Of a stretch of 64,000 bases of DNA, positions 1-9,918 are shown one piece after another. Location: contig NZ_JQMW01000011.1 in NCBI RefSeq assembly GCF_000744935.1, positions 248,001 to 312,000 on the forward strand. Reading direction: 5' to 3'. The notes under the pieces were generated by a model. The model was given only the letters and a program-made list of their open reading frames with translations, was not told the origin of the DNA and ran no database searches. Every line of letters starts with the position of its first letter. Position 1 is the first letter of the stretch. A program made the position numbers and the translations under genes. The stretch comes from Clostridium sp. KNHs214 (GTDB taxonomy: Bacteria; Bacillota; Clostridia; Clostridiales; Clostridiaceae).

Positions 1-727
<727 letters not shown>

Positions 728-742
728 AGTTACCTCCAAGCT

Positions 743-1648
743 TTAAATATTTTCTGTTGCTGCAACCTCAGCTTGAGCTTCTTTATAATCATCTGCAATT
801 TGAGCTAGGTATTTTCCATACTCTGTTTTCATCAAAGGTTGAGCCAATTTAAGAAGCTGCTCTCTAGTTATAAAGCCTTTTTTATAAGCAATTTCTTCTA
901 TGCATGCTACATAAAGTCCCTGCCTCGTTTGGACAGCTTCAACAAAGTTTGCAGCATTTAATAAGCCTGAAGGGCTTCCTGTATCGAGCCAAGCCATACC
1001 TCTACCAAATAGCTCAACTTTTAACTTACCTCTTTTTAAGTACTCATTATTAACAGAAGTAATTTCAAGTTCCCCTCTAGCAGAAGGCTTAACATTCTTA
1101 GCTATCTCCACTACCTCATTATCATAGAAATATAATCCTGGTACTGCATAATTAGATTTAGGAAACTGAGGTTTTTCCTCTATAGAAATTACATTATTAT
1201 TTTCATCAAATTCTACTACTCCAAACTCCGTTGGATTACTTACATGGTACCCAAAAATAGTAGCTTCATCTCTTTCTACAGCATTTTTAAGTCTTTCACT
1301 AAAGCCATAGCCATAGAAAATATTATCACCCAAAACTAAAGCCACCTTATCATTCCCTATAAATTTTTCACCTATAATGAAAGCCTCTGCTAATCCATTA
1401 GGTGCAGCTTGTACAGCATAAGAAATCTCAAGACCAACCTCACTGCCATCACCAAGTAATTCTTTATAGCAAGGAAGATCCCTTTCAGTTGAGATTATAA
1501 GTATCTCTCTAATACCTGCAAGCATTAAAACTGATAATGGATAATAAATCATTGGTTTATCGTATATAGGTAATATTTGTTTTGAAACGGATTTAGTAAT
1601 TGGATAAAGTCTTGTGCCAGAGCCTCCGGCTAAAATTATACCTTTCAT
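743..1648 (-). CDS. rfbA: Glucose-1-phosphate thymidylyltransferase
   Basis: This 301-residue nucleotidyltransferase carries the signature GGSGTRLYP at residues 8-16 and the metal-binding LGDNIFYG around residue 108. [10 protein letters not shown] and the [10 protein letters not shown] region are also typical of RmlA. It makes dTDP-glucose from dTTP and glucose-1-phosphate, the first step to dTDP-L-rhamnose. The ATG at 1648 is preceded by AGGGGG. It begins the rfbA-rfbC-rfbB run, 83 bases after kdsC, and is probably part of the same capsule transcript. Length and motifs are normal. Confidence 0.95.
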   Translation of the reverse strand: MKGIILAGGSGTRLYPITKSVSKQILPIYDKPMIYYPLSVLMLAGIREILIISTERDLPCYKELLGDGSEVGLEISYAVQAAPNGLAEAFIIGEKFIGNDKVALVLGDNIFYGYGFSERLKNAVERDEATIFGYHVSNPTEFGVVEFDENNNVISIEEKPQFPKSNYAVPGLYFYDNEVVEIAKNVKPSARGELEITSVNNEYLKRGKLKVELFGRGMAWLDTGSPSGLLNAANFVEAVQTRQGLYVACIEEIAYKKGFITREQLLKLAQPLMKTEYGKYLAQIADDYKEAQAEVAATENI

Positions 1649-1731
1649 ATTTTGCCCCCTTAGATTTTATTTTTCACATTTATCTTTTGATGACTGTAAA
1701 ACTTTTTTATTTTTTCATTAAAACAAATTTC

Positions 1732-2214
1732 TTATATGTCATTACTTAATATTAAATCTATAATTTCTCTCACTGCACCATCTCCACCATTAAGTACTGA
1801 TACATAATCAACAATAGTTTTTAAATTCCTAACACAATTGGCAACTGCAAATTTTGCTCCAACTTTTTTTAATATTTCATAGTCGTTAATGTCATCACCA
1901 ATATATGCTATTTCATCATCAATAAGATCGTATTTCATTTTTAATTCTTCATATTTTTGTAATTTATTTTCTATTCCTTGAAATACTTCTTCAATTCCTA
2001 ATTCTTCAGCTCTTCTTAATACAAATTCGGAATTTCTTCCTGTTATTATAGCCGGAATTATTCCATTCAATTTTAATAATTTTATTCCGTAACCATCCTT
2101 AACATTAAAAGCTTTAAATTCTTCTCCACTAGCTCCGATATATATTTTCCCATCTGTTAACGTTCCATCAACATCCATTATTAACATCTTTATTTTTTTA
2201 TATTTTTCTTTCAT
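1732..2214 (-). CDS. kdsC: 3-deoxy-D-manno-octulosonate 8-phosphate phosphatase (KdsC type)
   Basis: This 160-residue HAD hydrolase has no cap domain, as in KdsC. Motif I is MDVDGTLTDG (D14, D16), ITGR supplies motif II, a Lys near residue 84 fits motif III, and GDDINDYE (around 107) is motif IV. KdsC removes the phosphate from Kdo-8-phosphate. The specific call rests on the neighbours: kdsD two bases upstream, then kdsA and kdsB. KdsC-like phosphatases for other nonulosonates look alike, but the kdsA/kdsB partners favour Kdo. The ribosome-binding site is weak, and translation may be coupled to kdsD. Confidence 0.85.
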   Translation of the reverse strand: MKEKYKKIKMLIMDVDGTLTDGKIYIGASGEEFKAFNVKDGYGIKLLKLNGIIPAIITGRNSEFVLRRAEELGIEEVFQGIENKLQKYEELKMKYDLIDDEIAYIGDDINDYEILKKVGAKFAVANCVRNLKTIVDYVSVLNGGDGAVREIIDLILSNDI

Positions 2215-2216
2215 TT

Positions 2217-3191
2217 TTATACTATACCTGCCCTTATTATATCATGGAGTCTAATCATTCCTATTGAATATCCCTCATCATCTATTACTGGTAATATACT
2301 TATTTGCCTTTTCCTATTTTCCATTACTTCTAAAGCTTTTACAGCTTTTTCACTTTTATTTATTGCTATTGGATTTACATTCATTACGTCTTTAACCTTT
2401 ATATTAAAAATATTAATCTGATTATTTTTTTCAATAATTCTTCTTAAATCGCCATCTGTTAATAGTCCAACTAATTTACCTTCATCATTTATTATGCTAA
2501 CTCCCCCTAAACCTTTTGAACTCATAACCACAATTGCTTCTTTAAGGTTAGCATCATAATTTACTATTGGGTTATCCCCATTTTTATTCATCAATGAATC
2601 TACGTCTAATAATAATTTTTTCCCCAATGCTCCATTAGGATGAAATACAGCAAAATCCTCTGGCGTAAAATTATTCAACTTTGATAAAACCACAGCTAAA
2701 GCATCTCCAAATACTAAAGTAGCAGTAGTACTTGTTGTTGGAGCCAACTTATATGTAGAAGCTTCACTGATTATTGGTAATATTATACTTAAATCAGCTG
2801 ATTCCTCCAATAATGAATTAGATTTTCCTGTGATACTTACCAATTTAGCTCCTATTTTTTTTATAGATGGAATAAGCCCAATAACCTCATCGCTTTGTCC
2901 ACTGTAGCTTAATGCAATTACTATATCATCTTTAGTTATTTGTCCCAAATCACCATGCAATCCTTCTGCCGGATGTAAAAAATACGATGGTGTTCCTAAA
3001 CTTGACATTGTAGCTGCAATTTTTCTTCCTATATGCCCAGACTTACCCATTCCTGTAATGATAACTCTTCCAGAACTTTGTTGAATTAATTTAATTAAAT
3101 TCACAAATTCACCATTTAATTTATCTCTTAAATAAATTAACGATTGAATCTCTATATCAAATACCTCTTTACCTTCTTCTAAAATATTCAC
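2217..3191 (-). CDS. kdsD: Arabinose-5-phosphate isomerase (SIS plus two CBS domains)
   Basis: The 324-residue product has a SIS sugar-isomerase domain (about 35-170, with GMGKSGHIGRK at 47-57 and HPAEGLHGDLG at 73-83). Paired CBS domains follow (about 205-324). This is the KdsD/KpsF/GutQ layout and normal length. It interconverts ribulose-5-phosphate and arabinose-5-phosphate, the sugar that KdsA condenses with PEP. Its place between kdsA and kdsC indicates biosynthetic KdsD/KpsF use rather than the sorbitol-linked GutQ role. The start is a GTG at 3191 with GGAGGGGAG four bases upstream. It lies 17 bases after kdsA on the same strand. Confidence 0.9.
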   Translation of the reverse strand: MNILEEGKEVFDIEIQSLIYLRDKLNGEFVNLIKLIQQSSGRVIITGMGKSGHIGRKIAATMSSLGTPSYFLHPAEGLHGDLGQITKDDIVIALSYSGQSDEVIGLIPSIKKIGAKLVSITGKSNSLLEESADLSIILPIISEASTYKLAPTTSTTATLVFGDALAVVLSKLNNFTPEDFAVFHPNGALGKKLLLDVDSLMNKNGDNPIVNYDANLKEAIVVMSSKGLGGVSIINDEGKLVGLLTDGDLRRIIEKNNQINIFNIKVKDVMNVNPIAINKSEKAVKALEVMENRKRQISILPVIDDEGYSIGMIRLHDIIRAGIV

Positions 3192-3208
3192 TTAACTCCC
3201 CTCCACCG

Positions 3209-4036
3209 TTAATAAGTTTTAACTAGATCATCAATTAATTTTAATCTCTTAAGAATTTCTTCTAGCTGATCTAATTTAACCATATTAGGACCATCCGAAT
3301 ATGCATTATCCGGATCCGGATGTACTTCCATAAACAAAGAATCAATTCCTATTGAAATAGCTGCCCTCGATAAATATTCTACATATTCTCTATTTCCTCC
3401 AGTACTATTTCCCTTGCCACCCGGTTTCTGCACACTATGAGTAGCATCAAATACTACCGGAAAACCAAATTTATTCATTTCTACTAAACCAGTCATATCA
3501 ACAACCAAGTTATTATAACCAAATGTTGTTCCTCTTTCACACAACATTATTTTGTCATTCCCAATCTCTAAACATTTGTTTATTACGTTTTTCATATCCC
3601 ATGCTGCTAAAAATTGAGCCTTTTTAATATTAATGCATTTATCTGTTTTTGCTGCAGCTATTAATAAATCAGTTTGTCTACATAAAAAAGCAGGTATTTG
3701 AATTATATCAACTACTTCTGAAACAGGTTGCGCTTGTTCTGGTAAATGTATATCTGTCAAAATAGGTAAATCAAATTCTTTCTTAACTTTTTCTAAAATT
3801 CTTAAACCTTCTTCCAATCCCGGTCCTCTATATGAATTTATAGAAGTTCTATTAGCCTTATCAAAAGACGATTTAAATATATAAGGTATTCTTAAATCTA
3901 ATGTTATTTGTTTTATTTTCTCAGCTGTTTTCATGACCAACTCTTCTGATTCTATAGAACACGGTCCAGCAATTAATACAAATGGATTATTTCCACCTAT
4001 TTTAATATCTTTAACATTAATAGTTTTAGTAGGCAT
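3209..4036 (-). CDS. kdsA: Kdo-8-phosphate synthase
   Basis: This 275-residue TIM-barrel enzyme has IAGPCSIES at 22-30, [11 protein letters not shown] near 55, [11 protein letters not shown], and [11 protein letters not shown] near 197, all diagnostic for KdsA. It condenses arabinose-5-phosphate with PEP to give Kdo-8-phosphate. These motifs separate it from NeuB/PseI sialic-type synthases and from DAHP synthases. The ATG lies two bases after the kdsB stop, and its GGAG site is inside the kdsB end, so the genes are probably coupled. KdsA is normally a Gram-negative lipopolysaccharide enzyme, so finding it here is unusual. Confidence 0.95.
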   Translation of the reverse strand: MPTKTINVKDIKIGGNNPFVLIAGPCSIESEELVMKTAEKIKQITLDLRIPYIFKSSFDKANRTSINSYRGPGLEEGLRILEKVKKEFDLPILTDIHLPEQAQPVSEVVDIIQIPAFLCRQTDLLIAAAKTDKCINIKKAQFLAAWDMKNVINKCLEIGNDKIMLCERGTTFGYNNLVVDMTGLVEMNKFGFPVVFDATHSVQKPGGKGNSTGGNREYVEYLSRAAISIGIDSLFMEVHPDPDNAYSDGPNMVKLDQLEEILKRLKLIDDLVKTY

Positions 4037-4037
4037 A

Positions 4038-4781
4038 TTAATATCTAACTCCTTCTTTTTTCATTTCTTTTTCTACTATTTTTATATGTTCTGGTAAATC
4101 TACACCTATACTTTGATATTTAGTTTCAATAACTTTAATTTTATATCCGCTCTCAATAGCTCTTAATTGCTCAAGTTGCTCAGTAATTTCTAAAGAAGTC
4201 TGCGGTAAATTAGCAAACTTCTTCAAAAATTCTTTAGTGTAACCATATACCCCTATATGCTTGTAGTATTTAATATTATCAATTTTGTCTCTATTAAATG
4301 GTATTGTACTTCTAGAAAAATAGATAGCATATCCATTTTTATCTGTAATTAATTTTGCTATATTAGGATTGTTTATCTCAATATCTTCTTTAATTTCTTT
4401 TTTTAGGGTTGCCATATACACATTCTCATCTTCGAAAGCACTTATTAAATCAAGTATCATTTCTACCTTAATCATTGGTTCATCACCTTGAATATTTAAT
4501 ACAATGTCAAAATCTCCATCTATTTTATTTATTGCTTCTGCTAACCTATTAGACCCACAATTATGTTCTCCTGTTATAATTGCATTTCCTCCAAAATTAA
4601 TTACTTCATCATATATTCTTTGATCATCTGTAGCAACATAAACTGATTTTATCTTATCAACACTACTCACTCTTTCATATACCCACTGAATCATAGGTTT
4701 CTCATTTATTAAAGCTAATGGTTTCCCTGGAAATCTAGATGACTGATATCTTGCTGGTATGATAGCAATTATATTACACAT
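4038..4781 (-). CDS. kdsB: CMP-Kdo synthetase
   Basis: The 247-residue cytidylyltransferase begins with [19 protein letters not shown], the KdsB nucleotide-binding signature, followed by [10 protein letters not shown] and [10 protein letters not shown]. It activates Kdo with CTP to CMP-Kdo, the donor for Kdo transferases. Length matches KdsB (about 245-250). The ATG at 4781 is preceded by GAGAGGTG. It is the first gene of the kdsB-kdsA-kdsD-kdsC block and lies just after an insertion sequence. The IS may separate it from upstream transcription, and a promoter within 4782-5094 would be needed if so. Confidence 0.93.
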   Translation of the reverse strand: MCNIIAIIPARYQSSRFPGKPLALINEKPMIQWVYERVSSVDKIKSVYVATDDQRIYDEVINFGGNAIITGEHNCGSNRLAEAINKIDGDFDIVLNIQGDEPMIKVEMILDLISAFEDENVYMATLKKEIKEDIEINNPNIAKLITDKNGYAIYFSRSTIPFNRDKIDNIKYYKHIGVYGYTKEFLKKFANLPQTSLEITEQLEQLRAIESGYKIKVIETKYQSIGVDLPEHIKIVEKEMKKEGVRY

Positions 4782-5094
4782 TTATTACACCTCTCGTCTT
4801 TAAAATTTTATCATAGAATATTTAACAATATAAAACATACATTTATAATAAGTATTGTTATCATGAATATTTCTTCACATTCATTTATATATCTCTAATT
4901 GCATTTTTCACAGTTAACCATAGATTAAGTATATATTACATAAGTTAGTATTTTAAAATTCATAATATTAATAAATAACTTAACTTCTTTAATTTAAGAA
5001 GTTGAAATACCAATTGTAGATTCAAATTCCTTGACAGGAATATAGTTACAGTGTTTCACACTATATTTGTCCTATAAATAACTTGAAAATTTTT
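4782..5094. other. AT-rich spacer between kdsB and the IS
   Basis: No gene is seen in these 313 bases. An eight-base perfect stem occurs at 4982-5003 (AACTTCTT and AAGAAGTT arms), and a second dyad with TATAGT and ACTATA arms lies at 5041-5065. These could be transcription stops or the left margin of the IS. The part nearest kdsB could hold its promoter, but no convincing -35/-10 pair was identified. Confidence 0.5.
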
Positions 5095-6445
5095 CTAAGA
5101 AGCTAATTTCAGCTCATCAAGTATTAATTCTATGGGTACATTGTTTTTAGCTTGCTCATAAATAAAATGCACTAATTCTTTAGCCGCTAGGCTTTTAACA
5201 GATTTTATAGTGTCGCCAATGGTCTGAAGCTCCTTAAGATGATGCAACCTATAAATTTCTAGAAAATTGATTGCTAAGAATGTAAGCAGAAAGTATCTCT
5301 CGATAGAGAGTATACCTTGAACCTTATATTCGTCAAAGCCTAAATGTGTTTTAAGATATTTGTAGTTCGTTTCAATGCTCCATCTTTTTAGATAGTATTT
5401 TATTATAGTTTCGTTGCTAAGTTCTACATCTGTAGACATTAGATACACAGGGTCTTTGAAAGTATCTCCATCAACTTCATAGCAAATTAACGCTGTTGCG
5501 TTTTCAAACTTTGAAACTTTACCTTCGTATCTATATACTCTATACTCAGTTCCTTCGATGGTAACTACATCTAAGGTAGCTGGATTTATATATTTAGCAA
5601 ATTCTTTAATTTGCATTGTGATTCCTAATGGAGAGATTTTTCTGTTAGATTTCAAAGCACCAATGAGGTTAAAACCTTTTAGCAGAGAACCTTCGATTAG
5701 CTTTTCGCTTGTATACCAACTGTCAACAAGACAATATATTTTGTCACAGTTAGTGGGTTTTTCAAAAGAGCTAATAAAATCTAAAGCTATATCTGTTTTG
5801 CCCATAAAAGTTTTATTGTGTTTTTTACAGTTTTCTTCATTTAAATAAGGCTTGTAGTTTAAAGGGATAGACATATCCCCTGCAACAAAATTAGAGGTAA
5901 CAACACAGTGAGACCAAAGAGTTTTGCCTTCTGTATGGCAGTGATTGTAGCTTAAGCCTTGCATTTTCTTTGCTTGAGTCTTAGGATTCACAGTATCATC
6001 TATCACCAGAAATCCTACGGATTTTGGCTTTATGAGTTTATTAAAATGCAAATTTAGATAATTAATACCATTTCTATCAATGAGACTATCGTCCCATTTA
6101 GAGTGACTCAAAAATCTATATATAGAACTGCTGCTTTTAGCAGTTAATATATGCTCTGAAACTTTTAATAAGGATTTTGTGCCATCTAAGTTTATTAATC
6201 CATCAATAATAGTGGTTAAATGATGAAATTGTGGCTTATTCATTCCATAGTTTACATCATTTAAATAATTGTAAAGTTCATCATTTATGGATATAATATG
6301 GTTAGTAAATTTATTTGGCATACTGACAACCTCCCGTGTGATTAATTGAGTAATAACTTTTATATATCACGGAAACCGTCGGTGTGCCATATTTATTTTT
6401 TGGTAGCATTACCAATTTGACTTTTTATTTTGCAGAACTAAAGTA
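5060..6445 (-). mobile_element. IS4-type insertion sequence, apparently intact
   Basis: The element contains one full transposase. Its right margin was judged by comparison with the decayed copy at 61.6-62.2 kb: similarity continues past the transposase start through TTTTATTTTGCAGAA to about 6445. The left margin is uncertain (about 5060-5090), and clear terminal inverted repeats or a target duplication could not be picked out. It sits inside the capsule locus between kdsB and a kinase-like gene. Confidence 0.6.
5095..6321 (-). CDS. IS4-family DDE transposase
   Basis: The 408-residue transposase has the catalytic triad expected for IS4-type enzymes: LVIDDT (D108/D109), LVDSWY (D200) and E317. 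The last lies in an exact Y-2-R-3-E-6-K motif (Y310, R313, E317, K324). The ATG follows a GAGG-like site. All three acidic positions are present and the frame is uninterrupted, so it may be active. It reads in the same direction as the capsule genes. It could also be classed with the related IS701 group because of the VIDDT context. A second copy with internal deletions lies near 61.6-62.1 kb. Confidence 0.92.
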   Translation of the reverse strand: MPNKFTNHIISINDELYNYLNDVNYGMNKPQFHHLTTIIDGLINLDGTKSLLKVSEHILTAKSSSSIYRFLSHSKWDDSLIDRNGINYLNLHFNKLIKPKSVGFLVIDDTVNPKTQAKKMQGLSYNHCHTEGKTLWSHCVVTSNFVAGDMSIPLNYKPYLNEENCKKHNKTFMGKTDIALDFISSFEKPTNCDKIYCLVDSWYTSEKLIEGSLLKGFNLIGALKSNRKISPLGITMQIKEFAKYINPATLDVVTIEGTEYRVYRYEGKVSKFENATALICYEVDGDTFKDPVYLMSTDVELSNETIIKYYLKRWSIETNYKYLKTHLGFDEYKVQGILSIERYFLLTFLAINFLEIYRLHHLKELQTIGDTIKSVKSLAAKELVHFIYEQAKNNVPIELILDELKLAS

Positions 6446-6451
6446 AATAAC

Positions 6452-7246
6452 TTATTTTTTTTTACAACCCTCACATATATATCTCAATCTTCCTATTTTA
6501 GATTTTAATAAATTTAATTCCGGAGTATCATCAAATTGCAAGTTATTAACTTGCTCAGTAACTTTACAAAATGAATATGCATCATCCCATACAAAAGGTT
6601 CTGGATTCAATCCTGCTCCTAACCTGTAAAGCAAATTAGATTCTTTAACTACTTGAAGTTCATTGTACTCTTTTTTAAAATCACTTACAGTAAATGCAAA
6701 ATCAATTAAAATTACTTGCAAAAAAGTAGGTGTTAAATTAATAATTATATTATCCGGTCTAATATCACGATGTATAAGTTTATGCTCAAAAAAGAAATCA
6801 CAAATCTCATTAAATTGTTGCAACAATTCTATCTGATTATTTGGGGTTAGAACATTATCCTCAATTAATTTAGACAAGTTAAGTCCATCAATATACTCGA
6901 TTGCTAAAAACGAAAATTCACCTTTTTCCAAACATTGAACAATATTAGGTATACTCCATTTTGAATTTTTATCTTTGTTTTTCTGAATATATTTGAGAAC
7001 ACTAGCCTCTCTATATATTAAGTTATACTTCCCTCCAGTTTTAATGAATACTTTCTTATTATCTTCAGTTGTGAACGCTGTGAAGTAATGAGAACCATGA
7101 TGCCATATGAAAAACTTATACGGCTTTACTCTCGAAATTCCATATTCATTTAATATTTTTTTGAATTTACTATATTTTAAAAGGAGCCATATAAAAGCTC
7201 TTATATGTTTCATAGTTTTATTTTTATAATATATTATTTTTTTCAT
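6452..7246 (-). CDS. Protein-kinase-fold phosphotransferase, possibly a sugar (Kdo-type) kinase
   Basis: This 264-residue protein has the core of the small-molecule kinase fold. An N-lobe Lys lies in VFIKT (K69) and a Glu near residue 80. The catalytic loop is HRDIRPDN (H159, R160, D161, N166) and the metal site is IDFAF (D182). This resembles lipopolysaccharide kinases (KdkA/WaaP), Rio and aminoglycoside kinases. No membrane segment is seen after residue 30. Lying in a polysaccharide operon beside kds genes suggests phosphorylation of a sugar, perhaps Kdo, but that is inference. The SD (AGGAAG) is rather far, about 14 bases, from the ATG. Confidence 0.6.
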   Translation of the reverse strand: MKKIIYYKNKTMKHIRAFIWLLLKYSKFKKILNEYGISRVKPYKFFIWHHGSHYFTAFTTEDNKKVFIKTGGKYNLIYREASVLKYIQKNKDKNSKWSIPNIVQCLEKGEFSFLAIEYIDGLNLSKLIEDNVLTPNNQIELLQQFNEICDFFFEHKLIHRDIRPDNIIINLTPTFLQVILIDFAFTVSDFKKEYNELQVVKESNLLYRLGAGLNPEPFVWDDAYSFCKVTEQVNNLQFDDTPELNLLKSKIGRLRYICEGCKKK

Positions 7247-7285
7247 ATTTTTATCTTCTTCCTGAATTTAAAATTATTTAATAGT

Positions 7286-8440
7286 TCAAACTTTATTAAT
7301 TAATGAATTTATTCTCTTAAATATATTCTCATTAATCCAGCGATTGAGTGAAATTTTTGTTCCGATAATATTTTTGTTAAAGAAAACAGATAAATCTATC
7401 GGTTCAGTATAATTATAACCTTTACTTTCCATAAACAATTCTAGTTGATTTTTCATATTTTTAATTTCTGAAAAATCTTTTATATCTAATTCATTTATTC
7501 CAACCTTTTCACACATTTTCCATAATTGAAAAATGTAGTCTGAAGGAACTTTTCTCTTATGGATAATTGCATGATATAAAAGTGAATAATAGTACTCATA
7601 AGTATTAGGAGCATAAAATGTATCCTCTACAATTACTCTATTATTAAGAATGTTTTTTTCCCAATTAATATCATAATAATTGTCACCTACATATCTACAA
7701 TCAAACAGAACAACTTCTCCGCCTATATTCACTTTATATTGAACTCTATACTTCGGCCTAAAAACTTTTTCACCATTCATTATCCATATCATATCTATTA
7801 AATTGTTTGACAATATATCAATATCCCCATGATTTTCCATGTTATATTGATCTGGTAAACACTCAAAATTTCTTAGCACAACATACTCAATAGTATTATT
7901 TAGTACATAAAAGAGTTCTCTAATATTCTTCCATCCCTTGGAACCAACAATATCACTATTTAATTTTATTACTTCTTTACTACTAAAATCTTTTTTACTC
8001 TTCTTATAGTCACATGAATTTACACCTAGCAATAAAGTCAGATCATGATCTGTTTCCTTCTTTGAATTTGTACAATGGATTTTATGACCACCCCCAGTCC
8101 ATTCTCTATACTTTGATTTAGAATCAAAAGTTTTTATATTTACTATTTCAACACCTTTTGACGTTTTTCTTTGCATATATTTCGGAGAATAATCCTCAAC
8201 AACAATTAATAAGAACGGTCCGACCCCGCAATGTTTTTCTTTATTGGAACCTACTGGGAGTTTTCTTCCATAGAATCGAGACAGATTTTCTGAAAACTTT
8301 TCTTTACTCCAATTAATCTCATATAATCCCAATATTTTAAAATTATTTTTTATATCTTCAATTATTTGCCATTCTTTGTATCTTGCATTTTCCCAAAGTA
8401 TAAACAAGTGAATTTCTGAACTAATTTGATTTTTCATCAT
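7286..8440 (-). CDS. Unknown capsule-locus protein with nucleotidyltransferase-like motif
   Basis: I do not recognise this 384-residue protein. The N-terminal part (1-150) has EWTGGGHKIHCTN followed by ETDHDLTLLLG. The middle has EYVVLRNFECLP, then HGDIDIL (D206, D208), which looks like the metal-binding Gly-x-Asp-x-Asp of minimal nucleotidyltransferases. A rich Tyr/Asn stretch follows (YDINWEKN and EYYYSLLYH). No signal or membrane segment is seen. The ATG at 8440 follows AAAGGAG with nine bases and overlaps the end of the flippase gene by 20 bases, so translation is probably coupled. It may add or transfer a phosphate-linked substituent; that is a guess. Confidence 0.55.
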   Translation of the reverse strand: MMKNQISSEIHLFILWENARYKEWQIIEDIKNNFKILGLYEINWSKEKFSENLSRFYGRKLPVGSNKEKHCGVGPFLLIVVEDYSPKYMQRKTSKGVEIVNIKTFDSKSKYREWTGGGHKIHCTNSKKETDHDLTLLLGVNSCDYKKSKKDFSSKEVIKLNSDIVGSKGWKNIRELFYVLNNTIEYVVLRNFECLPDQYNMENHGDIDILSNNLIDMIWIMNGEKVFRPKYRVQYKVNIGGEVVLFDCRYVGDNYYDINWEKNILNNRVIVEDTFYAPNTYEYYYSLLYHAIIHKRKVPSDYIFQLWKMCEKVGINELDIKDFSEIKNMKNQLELFMESKGYNYTEPIDLSVFFNKNIIGTKISLNRWINENIFKRINSLINKV

Positions 8441-9755
8441 TGCCGAAAACTCCTTTCAAAATTACCCACCAATTTGAATACACATTTATATTAAGTGTAC
8501 GCTTAACATAAATCACGGCTAACATATTTTTAACCACTAAAGATATCACCGTTGCAATAGCTGCTCCTATGGAACCAATTGTAGGGATTAAAACTAAATT
8601 AAGTATTAAATTTATTAACGCACTTATAATCATATTTCTTTTATGAAACCTACCATGTCCACTCATCATAAGTAAAGCTCCTACAGGACCTGTTGCCAAA
8701 ACAAAAAATTGTCCTGTTGCTAAAAGTAGAAATATATTACTCGATTTTATAAATTCAGTTCCAAACAACCCCAAAATATTTTTGTTGAAAACAACAAGAA
8801 ATATATACACTATTAAAGAGATACCCGATAGTGCTAATGTGCTTTTTTGTACTAATAGCTCTAGTTTTTTATGATTACCATTACCAAAATAAATCGAAAA
8901 TTTGGGACTTATCACTCCATTAAACGCAACTAATATCATACTGCTCATTAATACAATTTTAGCAGCTATACTGTATAGTGCAACTTCTTTAGTTGATAGA
9001 AAAATCCCTATCATAAATATGTCCATATAACTCAATATTAAATTAAGAGAAGCTACCCACATAAGTGGTAGACTAGTTTCTAAGAGAGCCTTTGTTTCAA
9101 ATTCTGCAGTAATATTCTTGTAATTCAATGGTAAATTAACTTTCCATACTAATAAACTAAATATATATGCTATTATTATTGAAGTTGAATAACTTATTAC
9201 CATAGCTTTTAAATTAGTATCCATAAAAATAAATATAAATATTATTATAATAATATTTATAGATGTAATCAACGCACTTTGTAAGAACATTCCTGATTTT
9301 ATTTTTCCAATTCCTTTTAACATTTCAGCGTGCAAATGCAATGATGAAAGGGGAAAAATTGCGATCGAAATAAGTTTTAATGTTGAAGCCAATAATGGTT
9401 GTTTAAAAATTATGTTTGCTATATATTCCGACGACAAATAAATCAACATTGTAATAAATAATGAAGAAATTATAGTCAATAAAAATGATTTTCTCCGTAA
9501 CCCTTTGATTTTACTCCAATTTACTTTCGAAAAATAGAATGATACAAATTTTAACAATGCATTATCTTGGCCTAATTTAGCAACAATTACGCATGTAGTA
9601 AGTATGGTTATACTTAGTTGATATACACCTAAATCTTCTGGACCTAATACCCTTGCAAGAATAATACTTGTAATAACTCCAAGTAATGCAGCTAGCACCT
9701 TAATGAACATTGACAGTATAATATTTATTGTAGTTTTGCTCTTTAATAAGTTCAT
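8421..9755 (-). CDS. wzx: Polysaccharide flippase (Wzx, MATE-like)
   Basis: This integral membrane protein of 444 residues has about 12-14 hydrophobic segments in the pattern of polysaccharide transporters. It has the N-terminal ARVLGPEDLGVYQLS signature (about residues 34-48) seen in RfbX/Wzx proteins. It should move lipid-linked repeat units across the membrane for Wzy. The frame opens at 9776, but the ATG at 9755 has GGAGG six bases upstream and is chosen. It overlaps the following gene by 20 bases. Confidence 0.88.
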   Translation of the reverse strand: MNLLKSKTTINIILSMFIKVLAALLGVITSIILARVLGPEDLGVYQLSITILTTCVIVAKLGQDNALLKFVSFYFSKVNWSKIKGLRRKSFLLTIISSLFITMLIYLSSEYIANIIFKQPLLASTLKLISIAIFPLSSLHLHAEMLKGIGKIKSGMFLQSALITSINIIIIIFIFIFMDTNLKAMVISYSTSIIIAYIFSLLVWKVNLPLNYKNITAEFETKALLETSLPLMWVASLNLILSYMDIFMIGIFLSTKEVALYSIAAKIVLMSSMILVAFNGVISPKFSIYFGNGNHKKLELLVQKSTLALSGISLIVYIFLVVFNKNILGLFGTEFIKSSNIFLLLATGQFFVLATGPVGALLMMSGHGRFHKRNMIISALINLILNLVLIPTIGSIGAAIATVISLVVKNMLAVIYVKRTLNINVYSNWWVILKGVFGNDEKSN

Positions 9756-9918
9756 ATGCGACCTCCTACCATCCAATTGACTATAATGTATTGCTTGAAT
9801 TACTACAATCTTTTAAACATAATGATTCTACTAATTCTAAGTTTAATTATTTTTAATAATAATTATTGTGCTTTATAAATAACAGTTGTTTAAATCTAGT
9901 TATTATATATCAATGCTT

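Noticed and set aside
5040-5095. Left terminal inverted repeat of the IS
   Set aside because: No sequence matching the inverted right end (TTTTATTTTGCAGAA) could be found, so the boundary is left open.
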